Positions 1 to 4,752 of a stretch of DNA of 5,725 nt are shown piece by piece. A program made the translations under genes and the position numbers. Below the pieces are notes generated by a model. That model worked only from the letters and a program-made list of their open reading frames with translations. It did no database searches and had not been told where the DNA came from. The DNA lies in NCBI GenBank assembly GCA_937916345.1, contig CALFUE010000186.1, positions 1-5,725 on the forward strand, in the 5' to 3' direction. Source of the stretch: an uncultured bacterium (GTDB lineage Bacteria; Bacillota; Clostridia; Lachnospirales; Lachnospiraceae). The first letter of the stretch is position 1. The number at the start of each line of letters is the position of its first letter.

Positions 1-136
1 GCCGGAAGGTGAAGTCGCGGTTGCGGATGGCCTCCTGCATCAGTCGGGCTCGCAAGCGGAGTCTTCGCTGGTGGCGGATGAACCATGCAACGGTGGCTAT
101 GATTATAATAATTGCTATAATAATTACCCCAACCAT
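1..136 (-). CDS. N-terminus of a probable membrane sensor histidine kinase (partial, runs off the left edge)
   Basis: This open frame starts at an ATG (134-136) and stays open to the window edge, giving 45 codons. Residues 3-19 form one very hydrophobic segment rich in Ile and Val, ending in Ala-Trp-Phe-Ile. An Arg-rich stretch follows (RHQRRLRLRARL) and then a MQEAIRNRDFTFR tail. One membrane helix followed by a basic linker ending in an 'AIRNRDF-F' phrase resembles sensor kinases that sit directly after NtrC-type response regulators in Bacteroidales; this is recalled similarity, not a search result. The catalytic H-box and ATPase domains would lie outside the window. No Shine-Dalgarno site precedes the ATG, which suits Bacteroidetes and contrasts with the ech genes. 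It sits 41 bp after the helix-turn-helix reading frame, as expected for a regulator-kinase pair. A different small membrane protein cannot be excluded. Confidence 0.55.
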   Translation of the reverse strand, partial: MVGVIIIAIIIIIATVAWFIRHQRRLRLRARLMQEAIRNRDFTFR

Positions 137-170
137 GTGAATGAAAAATGAAGAGTGAAGAATGAAGAAT
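137..170 (-). repeat. Degenerate heptamer tandem repeat in the intergenic gap
   Basis: Read on the minus strand, the gap is built from nearly five 7-base units: ATTCTTC, ATTCTTC, ACTCTTC, ATTTTTC and a partial ATTCAC. It fills the space between the stop codon at 178-180 and the ATG at 134-136. Similar ATTCTTC/ATTTTTC-like strings are, from memory, common between genes in Bacteroides and Prevotella genomes, so this supports a different origin for the left end. I see no hairpin in it and assign no function. Confidence 0.6.
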
Positions 171-177
171 CTTTTTT

Positions 178-300
178 TTACAGTCGCTTCATTTTATTGT
201 AGAGTGTCTGGCGGGTGATGCCAAGGAGTTCGGCGGCGTGGGTGAGGTTGCCGTGGCAGTGGTCGATGGTGCGGCGGATGTGCTCTTTCTCCATCTCGTC
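178..300 (-). pseudogene. C-terminal Fis-type helix-turn-helix remnant of a sigma-54 response regulator
   Basis: Codons for residues 174-213 of the chimeric frame encode a Fis-family DNA-binding domain as found at the end of NtrC-type sigma-54 activators. EKEHIRRTIDHCHGN forms the first helix with the usual Gly-Asn turn, THAAELLGI is the second helix, and TRQTLYNKMKRL is the recognition helix. The receiver domain and AAA+ domain with its GAFTGA loop that should come before it are absent. Codon use is extreme: the first 17 codons after the join all end in C, and 24 of 34 do overall. In the 20 EchE codons just before the join only 5 do. The kinase-like gene beginning 41 bp downstream is the expected partner. 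The remnant therefore belongs with the left-hand DNA and not with the ech operon. Confidence 0.8.
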
Positions 301-819
301 GAGATTCTTAACGAAGCTCTTCAGCATATCCGCCGGCATATCCTTTAATACGCCGCCCACGGTATTTACGGAAAAGATAACACGACCTCCGGTACTGATT
401 TCAAACATATCCAGAATCTTCTCGCGAAGTCTCCAGCTGTGATAGAACAGCGACTCAAAGCCAAATGCGTCGGCCAGGAGTCCCAGCCAGAGCAGATGAG
501 AATGAAGTCTGCTCATCTCCGCCCAAATCGTGCGCAGATACTCGGCGCGTCTGGGCACCTGTACCCCGAATATCTTTTCCACAGCCATGCAATAGCCCAT
601 GCCGTGCATAAACGAACATATACCACAGATCCTCTCCGTGACATAGGCCATCTCGTTAAAATCCTTTTTTTCTACCAGACTCTCCAGCCCTCTGTGAATA
701 TATCCGATAGAGGGAACGGCAGCCAGAACCTTTTCATCCTCCAGCACCAGATCGAGATGTATCGGTTCCGGGAGCACAGGATGCTGGGGTCCAAAAGGAA
801 CAACGCTTGTCTTTGCCAT
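178..819 (-). CDS. echE: Chimeric frame: N-terminal half of Ech hydrogenase large subunit (EchE) joined to a Fis-type DNA-binding tail
   Basis: The 213-residue product begins as EchE, the NuoD-like catalytic large subunit of energy-converting [NiFe]-hydrogenase. Residues 8-14 (PFGPQHP) are the family's opening motif. Residues 62-68 (ERICGIC) give the first two nickel-binding cysteines, C65 and C68, followed by H72; this separates it from NuoD of complex I, which lacks them. Residues 92-156 (LHSHLLWLGL, DAFGFESLF, VNTVGGV) remain typical EchE. From about residue 180 the sequence is instead an NtrC/Fis-type helix-turn-helix ending in ITRQTLYNKMKRL and a stop. A full EchE is roughly 360 residues, so about half is missing, including the C-terminal DPCxxC motif with the other two nickel ligands. 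The product cannot hold the NiFe centre. The start is sound: GGAGG lies 8 bases upstream, and the ATG directly follows the echD stop. A real fusion is unlikely; an assembly chimera or recombination product is favoured. Confidence 0.85.
   Translation of the reverse strand: MAKTSVVPFGPQHPVLPEPIHLDLVLEDEKVLAAVPSIGYIHRGLESLVEKKDFNEMAYVTERICGICSFMHGMGYCMAVEKIFGVQVPRRAEYLRTIWAEMSRLHSHLLWLGLLADAFGFESLFYHSWRLREKILDMFEISTGGRVIFSVNTVGGVLKDMPADMLKSFVKNLDEMEKEHIRRTIDHCHGNLTHAAELLGITRQTLYNKMKRL
283..300 (-). other. Junction between ech-type and Bacteroidales-type DNA
   Basis: This tract encodes Asp-Glu-Met-Glu-Lys-Glu (residues 174-179 of the fused frame). Both parents could plausibly carry it: EchE has an acidic 'LDE-EKE' helix at this place after its VGGV motif, and NtrC-type regulators often have 'LDEMEKEHI' leading into their helix-turn-helix. 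The exact breakpoint cannot be placed inside the shared stretch. Codon style, gene content and ribosome-binding style all change across it. A shared tract of about this length is what a short k-mer misassembly, or microhomology-driven recombination, would leave behind. Confidence 0.7.
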
Positions 820-1248
820 TTATTTACCCTCCTTGGTCTCTTTGATTTCTGATGCAGAGGCAGCAGGCGCGGGTGCCTTTGGCTTCGGCGGTGTCGGCGG
901 CAGATGATTAAGGAAGGGAGTTGTCTCCTCAATCCTGTAAAGACGATCCTTCAGATCCGTCTGCATCGCCTCTATCTTCAGGCCGAAGAGCTCGTGCATC
1001 TCATTCTCGTAGAATACCGCAGAATCATAGATACTGCTGATACTTGGAGCTTCCTCATCAGACCGGACAATAAGCCTGTAGTTTTCGATCCTGAAGCCCG
1101 TGGCAAATGAGTATGTCACCTCATAACGCCCCTCCGCGAAGGCACAGCAAATCTGGCACAGTCTCCAGTGCATCCTCCTCTTTTCAACCGCAATAGACAT
1201 GAGTTCCACTCTGTCTGTCTCAAAAATAGTATCTGCTATTTCTGTCAT
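820..1248 (-). CDS. echD: Ech hydrogenase subunit D (NuoC-like)
   Basis: This 142-residue soluble subunit is the NuoC/30-kDa relative in energy-converting hydrogenases. It packs against the large and small subunits on the cytoplasmic side and has no cofactor of its own. The recognisable core is residues 80-92 (YENEMHELFGLKI), matching the family signature of an acidic cluster followed by (D/E)LFG. A Y-R-x-E-E segment follows at about 104-108. Residues 116-142 form an unusual Pro/Ala/Lys-rich tail (PPTPPKPKAPAPAA and then a charged end), probably disordered. The ATG overlaps the echC stop by one base (TAATG), with AGAGGA a short distance upstream inside echC, so translation is likely coupled. 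Its stop (820-822) directly abuts the echE ATG. Its position third after echA fits the known A-B-C-D-E-F order. The identity rests on motif plus context, as the N-terminal third is weakly conserved. Confidence 0.9.
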   Translation of the reverse strand: MTEIADTIFETDRVELMSIAVEKRRMHWRLCQICCAFAEGRYEVTYSFATGFRIENYRLIVRSDEEAPSISSIYDSAVFYENEMHELFGLKIEAMQTDLKDRLYRIEETTPFLNHLPPTPPKPKAPAPAASASEIKETKEGK

Positions 1249-1715
1249 TACACATTTCCTCTCTTGGCCGCTTTTCTCATCTCAGTCTCTTCCTTATCGT
1301 AGAGATCAGCTTTCTCCTTAAAGAGCGCAGTAGCCTTTACAACCCCGTCTATGATAGACTCAGGTCTCGCAGCGCATCCCGGCACATATATGTCAACCGG
1401 TATCACGGTGTCTGCTCCACCCTTGATATTGTAGCATTCCTTAAATATTCCTCCGGTGCAGGCGCATGTGCCCACAGCCAGGACAACCTTTGGCTTTGGC
1501 ATCTGCTCGTAGATCTGCCTCACCACCTCGGCATTCTGTGTGTTTATGCCTCCCGTGATAAGCAGGATATCCGCATGAAGAGGATTTCCCGTATTGATCA
1601 CCCCAAACCTCTCAACGTCATAGACAGGAGTCGTGCACGCGAGCACCTCGATGTCACAGCCATTGCAGCTGGAGCCGTCATAATGCAGTAACCATGGTGA
1701 TTTGTTTATATTCAT
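1248..1715 (-). CDS. echC: Ech hydrogenase small subunit C (NuoB-like, one [4Fe-4S] cluster)
   Basis: This 155-residue subunit belongs to the NuoB/PSST family and acts as the hydrogenase small subunit, passing electrons between the ferredoxin subunit and the NiFe site. The four cluster ligands are visible: C17 and C20 in GSSCNGCDIE, C84 in VGTCACTGG, and C114 in YVPGCAARPE. Other family landmarks are the DILLITGG strand (49-56) and the KPKVVLAVG strand (74-82). Its length is normal for Ech-type small subunits, with no twin-arginine signal, so it acts in the cytoplasm on the membrane face. The ATG at 1713-1715 lies 9 bases after the echB stop. The purine-rich string TAGGAAAAGGAT between them supplies the ribosome site and overlaps that stop. 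The conserved motifs make this a secure call. Confidence 0.96.
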   Translation of the reverse strand: MNINKSPWLLHYDGSSCNGCDIEVLACTTPVYDVERFGVINTGNPLHADILLITGGINTQNAEVVRQIYEQMPKPKVVLAVGTCACTGGIFKECYNIKGGADTVIPVDIYVPGCAARPESIIDGVVKATALFKEKADLYDKEETEMRKAAKRGNV

Positions 1716-1724
1716 ATCCTTTTC

Positions 1725-2603
1725 CTACCTTTTGATTATCTCGAGTATAAAGAGGTTTAATCCACCGCAGATCAGCGTGACCCCCCAGGAAAGCTTCAGC
1801 ATCATTTCCCACTTCACACGGGCTGAGGTGTTGTCAACCAGTATTTCTATGAAAAATACGATGAATACCGCAACTATTGCAACAAGAATCGACCATGGAT
1901 TGCTGTTTATAAAGAACAGCGCCACCATTCCCAGCAGAAAAATGTTCTCATACCACTCTGTGAGTATCGTGATCGCATATTCCACGCCCACCATCTCTGT
2001 GGTGACACCCTTGACAACCTCCTGATGCGCATGGTGTGAAGTAGAGAGATCAAAGGGGGACTTACGGAATTTTATGGTCAATATAAACAAGAACCCGAAG
2101 AAAAATCCCGGCATCAGCGCTATGGCAGATACATTCTGACGGATTATATCCGATATCGAAAAGCTGCCCGTAGCCAGATAAAAGCCTACCGCAGTCAGGA
2201 GCACCATGGGCTCGTAGCTCATCATCTGCATCATCTCACGATGAGTACCCTGAGAAGAGAAGGGTGAATGAGTAACCGTGGCGGCAAGTATCAGAAACAT
2301 TACTGCTGTGGTCAGGGAGAATACGCACAAAAGTATGTCGAAGCCTCCGAAGAACAGCACGCCCGTCAGACAGATAAAGAAGAGATAGGATACAATCATC
2401 AGTATCTGGAGCCGACTGGCAGCCAGAAACTGCTTTTTCATCAGCTTTCCGAAATCATAGAATGGCTGCAGCAACGGCGGTCCCACACGCCCCTGCATCC
2501 TGGCAGAGATCTTTCTGTCCAGACCATCCAACAAGCCTCCCAGTAAAGGCGCCAGAATAATATATGCCACGATTGAAATCACACGATAAATAACAGGTAT
2601 CAT
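1725..2603 (-). CDS. echB: Ech hydrogenase membrane subunit B (NuoH-like)
   Basis: This 292-residue integral membrane protein is of the NuoH/HyfC/EchB family, which anchors the soluble hydrogenase module and links redox chemistry to ion movement. Residues 26-55 carry the family hallmark, DGLDRKISARMQGRVGPPLL and then QPFYDFGK, forming the first cytoplasmic loop. Residues 122-132 (REMMQMMSYEP) and 178-208 (KFRKSPFDLSTSHHAHQEVV continuing to TTEMVGVEY) carry the conserved acidic and His residues near the interface with EchC. About eight hydrophobic segments are apparent. The start is fixed by an ATGA overlap with the echA stop (2600-2603), implying coupled translation. Length and motifs are complete and nothing looks damaged. 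HyfC/HycD of formate hydrogenlyase are close relatives; the gene order favours Ech. Confidence 0.95.
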   Translation of the reverse strand: MIPVIYRVISIVAYIILAPLLGGLLDGLDRKISARMQGRVGPPLLQPFYDFGKLMKKQFLAASRLQILMIVSYLFFICLTGVLFFGGFDILLCVFSLTTAVMFLILAATVTHSPFSSQGTHREMMQMMSYEPMVLLTAVGFYLATGSFSISDIIRQNVSAIALMPGFFFGFLFILTIKFRKSPFDLSTSHHAHQEVVKGVTTEMVGVEYAITILTEWYENIFLLGMVALFFINSNPWSILVAIVAVFIVFFIEILVDNTSARVKWEMMLKLSWGVTLICGGLNLFILEIIKR

Positions 2604-4543
2604 CTGAAGGCACCTCCCACAACCATTCCGAAAGAAAGAACAATAATGAATACGGAGATAATGACTGAGGGCAGGAAAAGCTTTGCTTCCCCAAACCAGT
2701 TTTCAATATACCAGTTTGAAACACGAAGCGCCTTCGGCTGTCCCATGACATCCACGAAGCGCTCGTTGTCGCCCACATTCGCGCCTCCCATATAGGCCAT
2801 GACATCCTTGTCCACCCAGTTTCTGGTGAAGAGGTAGCATATACCCGGAACGACGAATATGGCAATGACCATTATAACCATGATTATGATATTGGTATCT
2901 GAGATCACGGGGCTGGAATAACCGTACATATCCATCATCATAGGCTCAACTGCGTAGGTGGAGATAAGCGGGAACGTCAGACACAACCCTACCAGCAGTA
3001 TCGCATGGAGAAACATGGATATGTACTCTCCTCTTCTGGTGTAGTCCTTGTTTGTGAGCCTCGTGTCGCTTGAACCCAGGATCTTCGCGAACCACTTGGT
3101 CCAGTAGAACATAGTTGTTGCGGAACCAAAGCTGATGAATATTACCATCAGAGCGCTGGGAGCGTCGATAAATGCCTTTAATGCCGCCCACTTCGATATA
3201 AGCATACCAAAGGGTGCCAGAAACATACCCGCTATACCAACCATCAGAAGCATTGCCAGCTTCGGATGTCTGGTGGCAAGACCCTGCATATTCTCGATAT
3301 CACGGCTTCCCGTGGTATTCTCTATGGCACCCACGCACTGGAACAGCAGTGATTTTGATACTGCATGGAAGATAAGCAGGAACACCGCAGACCAGACCGT
3401 ATCGGGATAACCGGCTCCGGCGCAGGCTACGATGAGTCCCAGATTTGAGATGGTCGAATAGGCCAGAACCTTTTTTCCGTCACTCTGTGAGATAGCCAGC
3501 ATGCTGGCTGCCAGGAATGTGAATCCTCCGGTGAGATAGACCATCTGACCCACATCATTACCGTTCATGGCGGTAGAAAGTCTGATAAGCAGATACACAC
3601 CGGCCTTTACCATAGTAGCCGAGTGCAGCAGCGCAGACGAGGGAGTGGGGGCAACCATGGCTCCCAACAGCCATCCCGAGAAGGGGAACTGGGCGGACTT
3701 CGTGAGGGCTCCGAAAGCGAGCAGCGCCACAGGCAGCAATGTCATGGAAGACATGGCAGGATCCTGCGCATTCTTTACCACATCGACTATATCCACCGTG
3801 TGATAAATACCTATACACATACAGATGGCGATGGCCATTCCCAGTCCGCCCAAAAGATTCATCCACAAAGCCCTGAATGAATTGGTGACAGCTTCATCCG
3901 AACGGGTATATCCGATAAGAAGAAATGACGTGATGCTGGTGATCTCCCAGAAGAAATACATCCAGGTAAGGCTCCTTGAGAGAACCAGTCCGAACATCGC
4001 TCCGTAGAAAACAAATATCATAGCCAGGAAGAAGGATCTCCTGTCTGTCAGATGTTTGAAATGATGGTTGTGGTAGCCATCCATATAACCTACCGCGTAG
4101 ATACCGATGGCCACGCCGATGATACCTATGATCAGCATCATGATAAAGGTGAGGTAGTCGATCCTGATCTCCGGGCATTCCTTCACCCCCGGCGCGAAAA
4201 GCTCAAAAGCACAGGTAGGAACAGTCTGTACTATTGAGAGAAGCGCGATCAGAGGCTTCTTGTATTTCACGCAGAAATAGATCACAAGAGCCATCAGAAA
4301 GATATCTCCCACAAGGATCACATGATTGATAAGCTCACCCGCCGGCAGATCAAATGATATCTCCTCTCCGCGAAAGCTTATGAGCCAGATGAAGGAAACC
4401 GAGACCGCCAGCACCATAGTGATAACGCCGCAAATGTAGACTGATGCCGCTCTTATCTTATCATGCCTGATCAACGCGGGAAACAATGCCATGGCGAAAG
4501 GTGCAACGACCAGCGCAAGCACCATTATTCTCAAGACTTCCAT
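2600..4543 (-). CDS. echA: Ech hydrogenase membrane subunit A (NuoL-like ion-translocating subunit)
   Basis: With the start chosen here the product is 647 residues, normal for EchA/HyfB-type antiporter-like subunits, with many membrane helices. It is the proposed ion pump of the complex. Key features of the Proton_antipo_M family are present: E200 in YFFWEITS, K282 in TKSAQFPFSGWL, H307 and K313 in LLHSATMVKAG, K357/K358, and H393/K397 in FHAVSKSLLF. A broken-helix region near 451 (SKWAALKAF) follows. Residues 1-28 form the first helix. The frame is open up to an ATG at 4585, but that would put the first codons inside the terminator hairpin and lack a ribosome site. The ATG at 4541-4543 has AGGAGG 12 bases upstream and a typical hydrophobic N-terminus. 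It is first in the ech operon and overlaps echB by ATGA. No damage is seen. Confidence 0.95.
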   Translation of the reverse strand: MEVLRIMVLALVVAPFAMALFPALIRHDKIRAASVYICGVITMVLAVSVSFIWLISFRGEEISFDLPAGELINHVILVGDIFLMALVIYFCVKYKKPLIALLSIVQTVPTCAFELFAPGVKECPEIRIDYLTFIMMLIIGIIGVAIGIYAVGYMDGYHNHHFKHLTDRRSFFLAMIFVFYGAMFGLVLSRSLTWMYFFWEITSITSFLLIGYTRSDEAVTNSFRALWMNLLGGLGMAIAICMCIGIYHTVDIVDVVKNAQDPAMSSMTLLPVALLAFGALTKSAQFPFSGWLLGAMVAPTPSSALLHSATMVKAGVYLLIRLSTAMNGNDVGQMVYLTGGFTFLAASMLAISQSDGKKVLAYSTISNLGLIVACAGAGYPDTVWSAVFLLIFHAVSKSLLFQCVGAIENTTGSRDIENMQGLATRHPKLAMLLMVGIAGMFLAPFGMLISKWAALKAFIDAPSALMVIFISFGSATTMFYWTKWFAKILGSSDTRLTNKDYTRRGEYISMFLHAILLVGLCLTFPLISTYAVEPMMMDMYGYSSPVISDTNIIIMVIMVIAIFVVPGICYLFTRNWVDKDVMAYMGGANVGDNERFVDVMGQPKALRVSNWYIENWFGEAKLFLPSVIISVFIIVLSFGMVVGGAFR

Positions 4544-4555
4544 AAGAAACCCCAA

Positions 4556-4561
4556 CCTCCT
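4556..4561 (-). promoter_or_regulatory. Shine-Dalgarno site deciding the echA start
   Basis: AGGAGG on the minus strand lies 12 bases before the ATG at 4541-4543. The spacing is slightly long, but the match is perfect. It starts one base after the terminator's T-run, so the hairpin and the ribosome site are nearly contiguous. It rules out the upstream in-frame ATG at 4583-4585. Confidence 0.8.
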
Positions 4562-4562
4562 G

Positions 4563-4595
4563 AAAAAAAGTCCTGTGGAAAACACACAGGACTTT
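4563..4595 (-). terminator. Intrinsic terminator hairpin upstream of echA
   Basis: An 11-bp perfect stem (4567-4577 with 4585-4595) closes a 7-base loop. On the minus strand it is followed by a run of seven T (4563-4569, three of them inside the stem). This fits a factor-independent terminator for transcription coming from the surface-protein gene to the right, since no other T-run hairpin follows its stop codon. Read on the plus strand the stem is followed by TTTATTAT, which is weaker. Because the upstream arm begins right beside the -10 box of the ech promoter, transcripts starting there may lack part of the stem and escape termination. Confidence 0.8.
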
Positions 4596-4625
4596 ATTAT
4601 AACATCATATCTTCATTACTTTCAA
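4596..4625 (-). promoter_or_regulatory. Probable sigma-A promoter of the ech operon (extended -10)
   Basis: On the minus strand, TTGAAA (4620-4625) and a perfect TATAAT (4596-4601) are separated by 18 bases. A TG one base before the -10 gives the extended form TGTTATAAT. Predicted transcription starts fall near 4587-4593, inside the first arm of the terminator hairpin. It is the best promoter-like match in the gap and is placed to drive echA to echE. No operator was recognised beside it. Confidence 0.7.
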
Positions 4626-4645
4626 GCCATATTTTGCGGTGTATA

Positions 4646-4742
4646 GTCATTATTCACAGCCGTTCCGACTGCAAAACCCATCTCACCCTATACAAATTGG
4701 TCGTAATTGCGCAGCAATTGCGCAATCCGACTGTGAATGGTA
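4646..4742. mobile_element. Candidate 97-bp miniature inserted element between 10-bp direct repeats
   Basis: The 10-base string GCGGTGTATA occurs in the same orientation at 4636-4645 and 4743-4752, as a target-site duplication would. Near the inner ends are inverted sequences: ATTCACAG at 4652-4659 and CTGTGAAT at 4731-4738, extending imperfectly to ATTCACAGYCG. Inside is a palindrome at 4706-4726 (ATTGCGCA, 5-base loop, TGCGCAAT). TCCGACTG is also repeated directly at 4664-4671 and 4726-4733. No reading frame of note fits inside. The shape suits a MITE-like repeat or another interspersed palindromic unit. It could also be a chance arrangement, and only finding copies elsewhere would settle it. 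Confidence 0.45.
4706..4726. repeat. Perfect inverted repeat, 8-bp arms
   Basis: ATTGCGCA (4706-4713) pairs with TGCGCAAT (4719-4726) across a GCAAT loop. There is no T-run on either side, so it is not a normal terminator. It lies inside the candidate miniature element and may be its structural core. Confidence 0.7.
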
Positions 4743-4752
4743 GCGGTGTATA

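Noticed and set aside
171..180. Run of T at 172-179 as a terminator
   Set aside because: It is an A-run on the coding strand, has no adjacent stem, and sits between two genes that are probably co-transcribed.
178..819. A genuine redox-sensing transcription factor built from EchE
   Set aside because: Half of the nickel-site ligands are missing, and the change of codon style, the shared tract at the join and the downstream kinase-like gene all point to a join of two genomes. It is kept only as a hypothesis to test.
439..852. Plus-strand open frame of 137 codons opposite echE and the end of echD
   Set aside because: It lies fully antisense to conserved EchE/EchD coding sequence, has no family resemblance, and is a shadow frame.
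2455..2865. Minus-strand 136-codon frame spanning the echA/echB boundary
   Set aside because: It is out of frame with two well-conserved genes whose ATGA overlap is explained without it, and its composition is implausible for a protein.
1248..4543. Respiratory complex I (nuo) genes
   Set aside because: The subunits are complex I relatives, but the order A-B-C-D-E, the fused-type 647-residue NuoL-like subunit and the ERICGIC nickel-binding motif in the large subunit identify a [NiFe]-hydrogenase of Ech type.
4544..4585. echA starting at the ATG at 4583-4585
   Set aside because: It would begin within the terminator loop, lacks a ribosome site, and adds a 14-residue Phe/Arg-rich stretch before the natural N-terminal helix. 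The ATG at 4541-4543 has AGGAGG upstream.
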